From contig NZ_CP046803.1 in assembly GCF_009763805.1 (NCBI RefSeq), positions 868,001-932,000 on the forward strand: a stretch of 64,000 nt of DNA, given 5' to 3'. Origin of the DNA: Vibrio cidicii. GTDB taxonomy: Bacteria > Pseudomonadota > Gammaproteobacteria > Enterobacterales > Vibrionaceae. Positions 10,474-20,381 of this stretch are shown here, in pieces. Both the position numbers and the translations under genes were made by a program. The notes under the pieces are model-generated. The model was given only the letters and a program-made list of their open reading frames with translations, was not told where the DNA came from and made no database searches. Positions within the stretch are counted from its first letter, which is position 1. Every line of letters starts with the position of its first letter.

Positions 10474-10481
10474 AAGCCCTC

Positions 10482-12459
10482 CTAAACCTTGAAATGTGCA
10501 ATGAGTTGTTGCTGTTTCGCCGCCAGATCGGCCAACACTTCACTGCTGGTAGCCGATTCTCTCGCTTCCCGTTCAGTTTCATGCGCCACTTCCGAGATGC
10601 CTGTCACGTGGTGGGCGACGCTCTGGCTAACCAAAATCTGCTCTTGCGCCGCGTGTGCGACTTGATCGGCCATCTCTTTAATCGCACTCATGCGATCCGC
10701 AATCGACTGCAATGCGCCGTCCATTTCTCGCGTTTGCTCCACGCAGGTCCGCGTTTGCTCTTGGCTGCGGCCCATCACTTCCACCACTTCTTTACTGGAT
10801 TGCTGCAAGTTCTCGATCATATTTTGGATCTCTTCGGTCGAGGTTTGCGTGCGAGTGGCCAGCGCACGCACTTCATCAGCCACCACAGCAAAACCGCGTC
10901 CGGCATCGCCCGCGCGAGCAGCCTCAATCGCGGCGTTCAAGGCCAATAAATTGGTTTGCTCGGCGATACCGCGAATCACATCCAAGATACTGCCAATGTT
11001 GTTGCTAAACTCGCCCAGTTTATGGGTAATGCCGACCGCAGACTCCATATCGGTTGCAAGTTGCTCGGTAATGCGTCGTGTAGTCGCGACTTTCTGCCGA
11101 CCATTCTTAGCTTCGGCATCAGCGCGATCCACCTCATCTTTCGCGCCATCGGTCGAACGCGCAACCTCGGTGGCACTCACTTCAAGCTCAGTAATGGCAG
11201 CCGCGACCTGATCGGTCTGGCTCTTTTGCTCTTGCACGCGCGCCATCGCCCGTTCACTTATTTCTGCCGAACGGCTCGCTTCTTCCACCAAGTGGCGCGA
11301 TCCGGCGTTAATTTGCGACAACAATTCACCGGTTTTGTCGGCCAAAATATCGATAGAAACGGGACAGCTCGCCAAACTCACAGCGGGTCTGATAATTGAT
11401 TCGGCGCGTCATATCGCCTTTGGCCATGTAGGCCAACTCACTGTTGATTTTCTGCAATGGTCTTTGAATGCTGAGCGCGGTGGTGTAGCCAATAACCAGT
11501 GCCACCGCTGCAGAAATGGCAGACACCGCCATGATCCAGAAATTGGCACTGCTTACCGCCGCATCCGCGAGCACGCGACTTTGCTCTGCGATTCTGCCCG
11601 CCGATTGCGCCATTTCATCTAGCTTTGAAAGGCTATTGGCTAGGCTCGCATCAACCTGTTGGTTTTGACTCACGAGATCGTTTTCAAGCTGTTGCGCTTT
11701 GCGCATGGTTGCCAGCAAACCTTGCTGCCCAAGCGCCAATTCTTGCAAGCGGTTCAGGTTCGCTACATAGCGCGCCTTAACATCGTCCGCCACCAGCACC
11801 CGTTCGAGCCGTTTGCGCGCCATTTCGATATCTTTACTGAGCACTTTTTCCAGCTCATTGAGATCGGTTTTGGCATCGGCGCGACGGATGTTTTTCAAAT
11901 CACGAGCAATCCCCGAGGTAATCAGCTCCGCTTTATTACGCATTGAGCGTTGGCTAGCACTCTGTTGTAACAGCAAGTCCGCCGCCCATTGATAGGTGTC
12001 TTCTAAACGAATAAAGGCAATTTCCAGCTCTCGGCGCTGCAACAAGGTATTGACCCATTCACCATGTTTCGCCAACACTTGGTCGGCTTGCGCGTAGAAT
12101 TGATCGGTCGCTTTGAGCACCTGTTGGAACTGGCTTTGGCTTTCTTCTGAAGCCAGTTTGTTCATCTCTTGGCTCAGTTGCCGAAAACGAGCTTGCTGGT
12201 CTTGAAAGCGACTCGAAAGTTGCGGTAATTCGTTCGCATCTTCGCTGGTGCGAAACTCAAGCACCCAACGGTTACTCTCTTGTAACGCTTCTTTAAGCCC
12301 AGCCACCGACACCACTAAAGGCGTCGCCTTATCGGTAACTTGAGACAAACCATCATTAATGCCTTGAATTTTAAACGTACTGATGACGCCCAATAAGATC
12401 AACAACAGGAGCATCAACACGAATCCAGCGATAATCCGCTGTACGATAGATAAGCCCAT
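10482..12459 (-). pseudogene. methyl-accepting chemotaxis protein with long helical sensor, one-base frameshift
   Basis: Corrected length is 658 aa. The start at 12459 (MGLSIVQR) has GAGGA at good spacing. An ATG six bases upstream sits too close to it. TM1 is at about residues 8-30. The periplasmic region is about 270 residues long and almost entirely helical, like the bimodular four-helix (HBM) sensors. TM2 (FWIMAVSAISAAVALVIGY) follows, then HAMP and a signalling domain with [16 protein letters not shown] and [13 protein letters not shown]. The break lies just after HAMP, at a plus-strand GAAAC at 11356-11360. Dropping one base gives [13 protein letters not shown]. It is followed 8 bp later by the sugar-binding protein gene, so the two form an operon. 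Confidence 0.88.
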
Positions 12460-12653
12460 GTACATATCCTCGTTGATGAATGAGTAGATAGATTAAACAT
12501 AGCCCCGATTCGCGCAGGTGGTGCAACAGGCATCACGATTTGTGATGTTTAGTGTTGCAGTCGGGTATCGGGTAAGGTGTGAAGAAAACGGAAGTCTTTG
12601 CTTAGCCAACAGCAAAGATTTTGTCGTGAAATGAGCAATACCTCAGGCAAGAC

Positions 12654-13637
12654 TTACAACGTCAGAATGATCTTACCTTGTCGCCTGTTCGCTGGGTTTT
12701 CAATCGATTCGATCGCGCTTTGAAATTTAGCTAATGGCAGCTTACGCTCGATATCAAGGGCAATATGTTGGGTTAGAAAATGCGCTAACATCTCGGCAAA
12801 GACTTCTTTTCTTACGACTTTCCCAACCGACTCTTCCCAATAGCGCAGGAAAAAAGTACTGAAATTGATCTCCCGCTGTTTGATACATTGGAAGAATACG
12901 TTGTCATAAGGCGTGAGTGAAAGTGTGCCGTAATTGATAAATTGGGCTTTACGGCCAAGCGTATGAGCCAAAGCCGTGCCAGCCTGACCACCAATCGCAT
13001 CGAAAGCCACTGTCGGCGTGGGCAAACCGCGGGTTTGGATCTGCGAATTGAGGTCTTGATTGGCATTGAGAACGGCAAGATTCTGGTAGGGGTAGTGCTG
13101 TGGATTTGATGTGACCGCAATCAAGCGAAAACCGAGCGAACGTGAAAGCTGAGCATATATTTTACCTATCGCAGAGCCTGCCGCGTTCACTATCACCACA
13201 TCCTTTTGGCTCAATTGCGCTACCTTCTGCGTGATAACCCAAGCGGTAAGTGCATTAATGTAAAGCTGACACGCGTAGCCGTTGTCCAGTGACGGTGGCA
13301 GTAAAAAGAGATTGTCGGGCGCTGCATCGACATATTGCTGACACGTGCCTCCCATCGCCACCAGCACTTTTTGCCCAAGAAGAAACTCACTGTCGCTTAT
13401 TCCAATATCCACAATTCTCCCAACTGCTTCGAAGCCAGGTACTCGTGGCGGAACATGCACACGACGATACTGCCCGACACCTTGAATCGAAAGTAGATCA
13501 CTAGGGTTGATGTTGGTCGCTTCAATTTGAACGCGGATTTTGTCTGCCTCAAGCGGTTGAAGCTCAACCTCTTCGAGCGTTAAGGACTCTTTGGCCGGGC
13601 CAAAACAACATTGCTTAACTCGGGTGTTTATCATCAT
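12654..13637 (-). CDS. MDR superfamily zinc-independent oxidoreductase (quinone/enoyl reductase-like)
   Basis: 327-aa NAD(P)H-dependent medium-chain dehydrogenase/reductase. The GroES-like N-domain (residues 1-125, NINPSDLLSIQGVGQY, VPGFEAVGRI) precedes a Rossmann domain with the cofactor loop NAAGSAIGK at about 150 and VAFDAIGGQAG at about 215. The four-cysteine structural zinc cluster and the catalytic zinc ligands of alcohol dehydrogenases are absent. It is therefore a quinone-oxidoreductase or trans-2-enoyl-CoA-reductase type enzyme (MECR-like). The substrate cannot be told. No ribosome site is strong at the chosen start. The second ATG, one codon later, is equally possible. Confidence 0.8.
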   Translation of the reverse strand: MMINTRVKQCCFGPAKESLTLEEVELQPLEADKIRVQIEATNINPSDLLSIQGVGQYRRVHVPPRVPGFEAVGRIVDIGISDSEFLLGQKVLVAMGGTCQQYVDAAPDNLFLLPPSLDNGYACQLYINALTAWVITQKVAQLSQKDVVIVNAAGSAIGKIYAQLSRSLGFRLIAVTSNPQHYPYQNLAVLNANQDLNSQIQTRGLPTPTVAFDAIGGQAGTALAHTLGRKAQFINYGTLSLTPYDNVFFQCIKQREINFSTFFLRYWEESVGKVVRKEVFAEMLAHFLTQHIALDIERKLPLAKFQSAIESIENPANRRQGKIILTL

Positions 13638-13718
13638 GGCTTACGTGCAGCTTAGAAATAGTGCAAGCGTTATAACGTCAGCTCATGAGCGCCGTCAAAT
13701 GTTCTCAGCACACTTTGG

Positions 13719-14456
13719 CTAATCTTCGTGAGGGTAGTGGCTTTCACTTTCAGAGAGATAAATCAAATCGGTCGTTTCTGCCATTGAGGCAAAGAAGCGA
13801 GTGATATGCACCAACGCATAAAAAGCTAATCCATGCTGTGGCCCGAGATGCAAGACGCCAGGCCGGAGCAACTGCTCCCAAGCCGAAATAAACAGCACCA
13901 TAAACGCCATGGCCAATTCCATCCTCGGGAATCGCAACCAGCGAATGGCCTGCTGCGCGGTGCGCGCCATGGTTTTTTTTGCCGCTTTACTGGCAAAGTA
14001 GATGGCGTCCATCAACTCTCCCGTGGTCTTGACCATGATCATCGCCCCCACCAACACTAAGTTCCAGTGCCAAACTTGGCTAAGCGCCACTTCACTATCA
14101 AATTCCTGAATCGCTTCGCTGACACCAATCACCACGAGCAAAATGGCAATCATGATATGAATCAGAGCGATAAAGTTGAATCTGACAAAAAATCGCGGCT
14201 TCTCTTTTTTATAAAAATGCTGAGCTGAATCCACCAGAAGGTCGACACTTTCAAGCAGCCTTAACGTTGCCTTAAGCACCACCCAGCTTCCAAGTAAGAA
14301 CAGCCCTTTTGCTCCACTCAATTGATGCGTCTCTTCGACCGCGAACTCAAGTATTGCGGTGATTAAGACAAAAATGCCAATGACCATATCCACCCAAGGA
14401 TTTTTTATCCAACCAATTAGCCAGCGACGAAAAGTCACAAGTTTGGATACGGCCAT
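13719..14456 (-). CDS. integral membrane protein of unknown function
   Basis: 245-aa inner-membrane protein with about five hydrophobic segments, at residues 20-40 (VDMVIGIFVLITAILEF), 50-65, 95-118 (ALIHIMIAILLVVIGVS), 130-150 and 180-205. It has a basic N-terminus and an acidic tail (SESESHYPHED). AAAGGAGATGCT precedes the ATG. I do not recognise the family. It lies 26 bp downstream of the STAS fragment gene and was probably co-transcribed with the intact form of that gene. Confidence 0.7.
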   Translation of the reverse strand: MAVSKLVTFRRWLIGWIKNPWVDMVIGIFVLITAILEFAVEETHQLSGAKGLFLLGSWVVLKATLRLLESVDLLVDSAQHFYKKEKPRFFVRFNFIALIHIMIAILLVVIGVSEAIQEFDSEVALSQVWHWNLVLVGAMIMVKTTGELMDAIYFASKAAKKTMARTAQQAIRWLRFPRMELAMAFMVLFISAWEQLLRPGVLHLGPQHGLAFYALVHITRFFASMAETTDLIYLSESESHYPHED

Positions 14457-14482
14457 AGCATCTCCTTTACTCGCCTGTGCGA

Positions 14483-15226
14483 TTAACGTTTTGCGCTTAG
14501 CGCCTGATCCAATGAAGAGTAGAGTTCGATTTCACTAAAAATCTCACTGTTTTGCAGCGATTTCTGCACAGACTCATTCACCGCAACAAAACACAGACGT
14601 TCGTCTATCGACAACTTCTGTTTGATAAACAGGATCTCGCGGATCGCCGCCGGGCAAATGGAATCCAGTTGACTGCATTCCATTACCAAACGGCTGCTGC
14701 CCTCCATGTCACCGACATACTGACTAAAAGTCGGGATAGCGCGCTCATCAAAAGCGCCGGATAGACGTACCACACACGCCTCCGCTTGTTTCTCGGCCTG
14801 CACTTTAAAGTGATCGACGCCGCTGGTTGGCGTGAGTCTGACTTTTACCGATAAACGGCTGTCCGACTGCGGCAAGTCGACGGTTAATGCCTTGGCATCA
14901 AACTTGTCATAAGGCTGGCCATCAATCGATACCGACTCAATCACGATGGAATCCTGCGGCAAGATATCTGGCGCGACGCGGAGAACTCGATTTTGAAATC
15001 CGTTCGGCAGCGGCTTGAAGTATAAATCCATCGGCTGTTTATGGATGAGCAAGTTGCCGTATACAGCCGCCAAGTAACAGAGCTCAAACGAGTGATAACC
15101 ACTCATGCTATGGCTGCCTTTTTCTCGTTCTTGCCCAAGCAGATAAGGCATACTTAGACTGGATAGCTGCTGCACCAAATAAAGATCTATGGTTCTATAA
15201 CAGAAAAGACCAAGCTCTCGCAGCAA
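14483..15226 (-). pseudogene. STAS-domain protein, 5'-truncated remnant
   Basis: The C-terminal half is a STAS/anti-sigma-antagonist-like domain (from about residue 140, ACVVRLSGAFDERAIPTFSQYV to SSLDQALSAKR). It is preceded by a segment (YHSFELCYLAAVYGNLL, FKPLPNGF, VLRVAPDILP) that looks like the end of a larger enzyme domain, possibly of the N-acylglucosamine 2-epimerase fold. The only start is a TTG at 15226 without a ribosome site, and the sequence begins in mid-domain. Its 5' part overlaps a plus-strand coding stretch that reads as protein. I therefore treat it as the 3' remnant of a longer gene cut by a rearrangement (or an assembly join) around 15.12-15.25 kb. Confidence 0.6.
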
Positions 15227-16023
15227 TTGACTATGACCAAAACGTTTTGTCTACTCGCGCCTTATCAGACGAATATGTGCCTAGAGGAATCGTCACAAAC
15301 AATGGGACATTTGTATTTTATGACAAACGCGTTGGTAAACTACTTGAGTTCGACGCCCAACTAACAGTGTTAAGAGAACAAGCTTTTCAATCATGCATAG
15401 GTGAAGTTGGCTACTTTCGTTGTCAAGAGACTGACAGTGAAGAGTATATTTTAATCGATCCTAACACTGGCGGAAAATTTGACACTATTGACGATGTTCC
15501 AAAGCTGACTCATAAGCTTAATGTTACTTATGAGCATCCAAACACTACGATCACAGATCAAGATGGTACAGTATTGTTTGATGCGCCAGCCGGTAACAGA
15601 GCTGATTTGACATTTTCACTAGCGGATAACATGCTAGCATTTGAGAGAAGTAACAGTACCGACGTTCTTGTTGTAGATATGCAAGGTAATGAGATCAAAT
15701 TTATCGAAAACGATATAAAAGCTCAGATAGCTTTCCATCCTGCAGGCTATGTTATGATAAGCTCTATGCTTCTTCGTAGTGTCAACGTGGTGGAGATGCC
15801 AGAGCTAAAGATGACGAACTTTAGAACTGTAGACTACCTAGGAACCCGCAACCCCGACATCATCAACTACTACAATATTTCCATCAACGATAGTAACGGC
15901 GGTAACGATGCACAAGACACCTCTAGAGATTCCTCCACAGGCGGCGGTGGCGGCAGTATCTCTATCTGGAGCATACTAATTGCTGCAGCTTTAATGTTCC
16001 GCCGTAAGTACGCCATTCATTAA
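15160..16023 (+). pseudogene. GlyGly-CTERM (rhombosortase substrate) protein, 5'-truncated
   Basis: C-terminal fragment of an exported protein. The plus-strand frame reads as protein from about 15160 (LDWIAAAPNKDLWFYNRKDQ) with no start codon or ribosome site. The first possible start is a TTG at 15247. The body looks like repeated beta-strand/propeller units. The end is a textbook GlyGly-CTERM sorting signal: a Ser/Thr-rich linker, GGGGGS, a hydrophobic stretch (ISIWSILIAAALMF) and RRKYAIH. In Vibrio such tails are cleaved by rhombosortase and go with type II secretion. Base composition is more AT-rich than the neighbours. It ends at a good terminator. The missing 5' half and the head-to-head fusion with another truncated gene mark a breakpoint. 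Confidence 0.65.
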
Positions 16024-16040
16024 GAGCTTACTTTAAAGGA

Positions 16041-16070
16041 AACCCCGCTCATATACATGTTCGGGGTTTT
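16041..16070 (+). terminator. Rho-independent terminator
   Basis: Stem AACCCCG / CGGGGTT with a 14-nt loop and a T4 tail, 18 bp after the stop of the GlyGly-CTERM gene. The rest of 16071-16211 shows nothing recognisable. Confidence 0.7.
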
Positions 16071-16211
16071 CTTAGTTAATGGAACATCATAATCTTGTTT
16101 CACTCCGTAAGAAAGAGAGTAGACTTAGCTGCGGTCAAAACTACTGACTCATCATCGGTGACTAAACGGGGAGCTTTACCGCTTGCTCGCGTTTCTTACA
16201 CAGCCAAACTC

Positions 16212-16661
16212 TTACCCTGCGTTAATCCAGCGTAGATGCATTTGCGCGAGACGCGTTTTGGCGCTCAATGGGCTGATTGGATTGATAAATCGAGTCATTA
16301 AGCGCCAATAAAAGCGGAGGTTATCGCCTTTGCGGCGAGGGATCAGGTGAATGTGTACATGCGGTATGTGTTGCCCAGCGTCGCGGCCATTATTAACCAC
16401 CAGTGTGTAATCACTCACGTCCTCCAGCACCTCAAACATCTTCTTGCCGATTTGATGCGCAAACTGAAACAGCTCTGCGTGTTCTTCGGCAGAGAGTTGC
16501 TCAAGATGAGAGGCGTGGCTGCGGCTTAGAATCAGCACATGACCTTCGGCTATCGGGAAGATGTCGAGTACGGCTTTTAACCCATTTTGCTCAGCAATCC
16601 GATAGTGTTGTAAGTTGTCGCTATTAATAGCGCAAATGATGCATGCGTCACTACTTGGCAA
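16212..16661 (-). CDS. HIT family protein (nucleotide hydrolase/transferase)
   Basis: 149-aa cytoplasmic protein of the histidine-triad superfamily. The catalytic HVHIHLIPRR triad is at about residues 100-109, with the upstream nucleotide-binding segment PIAEGHVLILSRSHASHL and a CIIC metal-type motif near the N-terminus. The start is a TTG at 16661 placed seven bases after AAGGAG. No ATG fits. The last 40 residues after the triad (FYWRLMTRFINPISPLS) extend beyond the minimal HIT fold. It follows a degenerate acyl-adenylate-ligase C-terminus whose stop codon lies just before its start, so it was probably the last gene of that unit. Substrate unknown. Confidence 0.85.
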   Translation of the reverse strand: MPSSDACIICAINSDNLQHYRIAEQNGLKAVLDIFPIAEGHVLILSRSHASHLEQLSAEEHAELFQFAHQIGKKMFEVLEDVSDYTLVVNNGRDAGQHIPHVHIHLIPRRKGDNLRFYWRLMTRFINPISPLSAKTRLAQMHLRWINAG

Positions 16662-16678
16662 AGCACTACTCCTTGGCT

Positions 16679-16800
16679 GTTAACTGTTCGGTTATCGCTC
16701 GGCGGTCCAACTCTCCGCTGCTGTTCATCGGCAAGGGTCAAAGGTCACAGCAACCATACTAATCGATAGCGCCCTTTTGGCCACAACTGGCAGGATAAAC
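16679..16800 (-). pseudogene. remnant of an AMP-binding (adenylate-forming) enzyme C-terminus
   Basis: Reading leftwards, the segment LWPKGRYRLVWL is followed, in a shifted frame, by LPMNSSGELDRRAITEQL and TAKE-stop. The second piece is the standard C-terminal signature of adenylate-forming enzymes (hinge lysine region, here G-E-L-D-R-R where G-K-x-D-R-R is usual). The two pieces are in different frames with stops between, and nothing upstream continues the protein. It is not the end of the acyl-CoA synthetase gene that stops at 16825. I read it as a leftover of a deleted second ligase gene, once coupled to the HIT gene. Confidence 0.5.
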
Positions 16801-16824
16801 TCTATTTTTAGAGTTGCGACTGAG

Positions 16825-18529
16825 TTAAGCGCCCACCGAAACTCGCTTGGCATAGACAGGTTTAGAGTGCTCATCTACATCTTTGATTTTGCTCTCTAAA
16901 ATCACTTTATAGGGCAAATTTAAACTGAGTAAGTGATGGTAACGTTGCTCAATTTGATCTCTTTTCAGTTTCAACGTTGGGGTAAGCAGGCCGTTTTCGA
17001 TGCTCCAAGGCTCTTCCACCACGATTAAGTGATCCAGCTTTTCATGCGCTTCAAGCTCTTGGTTGACCTTTATTAACGTCTCCTTAAGCTCTTTTCTTAC
17101 CTGAGAGGTATGCCCATGAGTGCCTTCTCCCAACACAATAAGTGCGATCGGTTGTTTTCGACCAACGCCAATCACGCACACCTGTTCGATGTCCGGATTT
17201 CGTCCTAAGCTACTTTCAATGGGTACCGGCGAGACGTACTTGCCTTTGCTGGTTTTAAACTGCTCTTTCACCCGACCAATAATTTTCCAAGAACCGTCCG
17301 CCTTCAACTCCGCTTTGTCTCCGGTTTTAAACCAACCATCTTCAAAGGCGGCTTGCGTCGCTTCTTCGTTGTTGTAGTACGTGGAAAACACGGCATCGCC
17401 TTTAATCAACACTTCCCCTTCCGCCGATAACTTCATTTCGACACAAGGTTGCGGCGTGCCAATGGTACCTAGGTGATTAAAATCAAACGGCACGTTGCTG
17501 CACGACAGACCTGAGCTTTCAGTCATCCCCCAACCTTCACCAATACTGATGCCAATTTTGTGGAACCAAAGCAGGACCTCAGGAGAGATAGGCGCACTGC
17601 CAGAGCCAAATAGTACGCACTCTTGCAGCCCTAAATTTTCGCGTATCTTTCTTGCCACAAGCTGACCAACAAAGGGAATTTTGAGCAGCAGTTGCAAACG
17701 ATTGTTCGGCATTTTTGCCAATATTTTCGACTGAAATTTCGTCCACAGTCTCGGTACGGACAGAAAAGCCGTTGGACGAGCGTACTTAACGTCGTCAATG
17801 AAGGTATCGATGGACTCGGTAAAAAAGACTTCCGCAGGATTGTAGATCGAAGGCAGTTCAACCACGCAGCGTTTCTGTGATGTGCGCTAGAGGTAAATAA
17901 GACATCACACGTGTCGCCTCTGACTGGAAAAAGATTTCACTGCCAGAAATGGCAGAGGATGCCACATTTAAATAACTGAGCAGAACGCCTTTTGCCAGGC
18001 CGGTACTGCCGGAAGTGTAGATGATAGAAAAAGTATCGCTGAGCGCAGGCGTGTTGACCTCTGCAAGCGGCTCTAGTTTTGACAACCATGCATGCCAGTC
18101 CAACTGACAATCAACTTTGGCACTCGGCATAGCGATGGTGATTAAAGAATCGGGTAAGGCTTGGCAAAGCTCTTTACTATCATCGAGTTTGCCAATGAAC
18201 ATGGCTTTAACACCACTGTGCTCAATCACATACTTGATGTTGTCCGCACTGGCCGTTGGGTAGATAGGTACGCTGATAAGCCCAGCCATCATGATAGCCA
18301 AATCACAGATGTACCACTCTGCCGAGTTTTTAGCGATGATCGACACTTTATCGCCCGCCACTAACCCGGCATCAAGCAACCCTTTCGCTACCTTTCTGGC
18401 GGCCGTGTCCGCCTCTAGCCAAGTGTAGGTATGCCATTGTCGATCAACAGGTTGATGTAGCCAGACTTTATCAGGATGTTGCTTAACGTTGATTTTCAAC
18501 TGGTCTAAAGGCGTGCGGTAGTTGCTCAT
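16825..18529 (-). pseudogene. long-chain acyl-CoA synthetase (AMP-binding), one-base frameshift
   Basis: Corrected length is 567 aa, the usual size for bacterial long-chain acyl-CoA synthetases (ATP + fatty acid + CoA to acyl-CoA + AMP + PPi). The start at 18529 (MSNYRTPLDQLK) has AAGGAAGGG upstream. The A3 motif SIIYTSGSTGLAKGV, A4 SYLPLAHITER, A5 GWGMTESSG and A7/A8 GWFKTGDKAE...GRVKEQFKTSKGKYVSP are all present. The frame is lost inside the motif after LAHITE at GAAAC (plus strand 17871-17875, GTTTC). One fewer base gives ITERCVVELPS. The membrane-peripheral product would feed beta-oxidation or phospholipid synthesis. An adjacent ligase remnant lies downstream. Confidence 0.87.
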
Positions 18530-18916
18530 GAGTAACCCTTCCTTAGTCGTTTGAGGTTGCCGTTCCATTGCGATGATGCGTCATAAACGATGGAAATCAG
18601 AGCTGAGATCCTCTCCAACCCTCAAAGAATATTTCGCATCTTATGGTCAGACCAGAATAGATTTGAGCAACATTTAATCAACAATTATTTAACATTAAGC
18701 CATTGTTCTGAGATATGGCTTTTTAATATTGTCCGTTACAGCTGATGCATTTATAAATTAAAGCGACTTGATATGGATGTGTCGCAACAATTCAGAGTAC
18801 ATTTGTTACCCCAAAGTGCGCTTGTCGAGAATGGTCATCGCCTAGCTGTGATTGTCCATTGCAATCCCAAAGTAGGTCATGACCTCAGATGCCACTTACG
18901 CGGTTAGCCGAGATGA
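18530..18916. other. intergenic region, no gene supported
   Basis: AT-rich stretch between the acyl-CoA synthetase start and the helicase stop. It holds a terminator-like hairpin AAGCCAT / ATGGCTT followed by TTTTA at 18697-18725, and the acyl-CoA synthetase promoter should lie at the left end. A 44-codon open frame at 18773-18907 has no ribosome site and is not supported. Confidence 0.4.
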
Positions 18917-20156
18917 CTATTTGGCGCGCGGGTTCGGCTTGGTCAGTTTACTTTGGAACTGTTTGATGCTGTTTTTATTTTGCGTGCGGCGATTGGCTTT
19001 TTTGTCACGCGGAGCGCGCTTACTCTCACCCGTTGAGGGCTGATCCGTAACCGGGAAACCCTCTAGGTTCTGCACCGGCAATTCACGTTGCGTGAGGTGG
19101 CGAATGGCATTGAGCGCTTCCATTTCACCGTGGCACACCAGCGAAAGAGCAAGGCCTTGTTGCCCAGCTCGCGCAGTGCGACCGACTCGGTGTACATAGG
19201 TTTCGGCGTGCATCGGCAGGTCAAAGTTGATCACCACTGGCAGTTGTTCAATGTGGACACCGCGCGCTAAAACGTCCGTCGCAATCAGCACTTGGCTTTG
19301 GCCATTTTTGAGCTGCGCAAGCGCCGCCTCCCGCTCGCTTTGGCTTTTATCCCCATGCAATACACTGGCAGCGATGCCCGCTTTATTGAGCTTTTTACTT
19401 AAGCCATCGGCATGTTCTTTCGCACCAATAAACACCAACACCTGTGGCCATTGCTTTTGCTGCACAAGCTCAATCAAGGCTTTGGTTTTACTGCCTTTAT
19501 TGACGAGATAGAGCGTTTCCGCCACATCTTGATTAGTGCTGTTTTGCGCGTGAGCCGCCAGTTGAACAGGGTCTTGCATCAGTTGCGCGACTTTGTGCTT
19601 TAGCTCATCCGAAAACGTCGCCGAGAACATCGCGGTTTGTCGTGTACGGGCGGTTTGCTCGGCAATCTTCTGCACCTCGGGCCAAAAGCCCATATCAAGC
19701 AGCCGATCCGCTTCGTCCAGCACCAGCGTCGTTACGCGGTTCAAGCTCAATCCACTTTGGGTGAGATCGAACAAACGTCCCGTCGTGGCCACCAGAATAT
19801 TTGGGTTTCTCGGCTAGCGCATTTTGCTGCTCAATCTTATCTACCCCACCGCACAAGCAGAGCGTGTTCAGCCCTAACGGTTTGCCAACGTAAGTGAACA
19901 CTTCACTTACCTGCATGGCTAATTCACGCGTGGGTACCAACACTAAGGCTTGCTGCTCGGGGCTGGTTTTTAAACGCTCAAGCAGAGGCAGACCGTAAGC
20001 CAAGGTTTTACCGCTGCCCGTATTCGCCAGCGCCAGCACATCTTTACCAGCCAACAGGGCTGGGATCACCAGCGTTTGGATGTCACTCGGCTGAACGATG
20101 TTTTTCGGCAAAGCCTGAATCAGTTCAGAGCTTAAAGAAAGAGAGGAAAATGGCAT
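18917..20156 (-). pseudogene. DEAD-box ATP-dependent RNA helicase (RhlE-like), one-base frameshift
   Basis: Corrected length is 412 aa. The start at 20156 ([12 protein letters not shown]) is preferred over upstream in-frame starts, as it opens the Q-motif region. Helicase motifs in order: I ANTGSGKT, Ia VPTRELA, Ib [62 protein letters not shown]. The basic tail (KRAPRDKKANRRTQNK...) is typical of RNA-binding extensions. The frame breaks before motif Ib. Removing one base from GTTTC at 19805-19809 (GAAAC on the coding strand) gives [16 protein letters not shown]. Probably cold-shock/ribosome or RNA-decay related by family. Monocistronic. Confidence 0.88.
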
Positions 20157-20381
20157 GGCAACGTACCTAGACGATAACAGAAACGGTATAAAGGCGAACT
20201 TTACCACGGGCGAATACCGCTGGCTAAGGGTTTGCTCGCCCATTTTGCCCTCTTGTTAGCCTGAGTACGCGGCGCAGAAAGAAACGTAAAATTTCGTGTG
20301 CGTCACAACTTTTTCAGCCTCGTCTATTTATTGAGCAATTTATCTGCTAATTTATCTTCAAAATAATGAAGATTAAAAATT

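Noticed and set aside
10494..11399. Several long plus-strand frames opposite the second chemoreceptor
   Set aside because: Shadows of the low-complexity helical signalling domain; no starts with ribosome sites.
18773..18907. 44-codon plus-strand open frame after an AT-rich hairpin
   Set aside because: No ribosome site and no recognisable pattern; kept only as part of the intergenic description.
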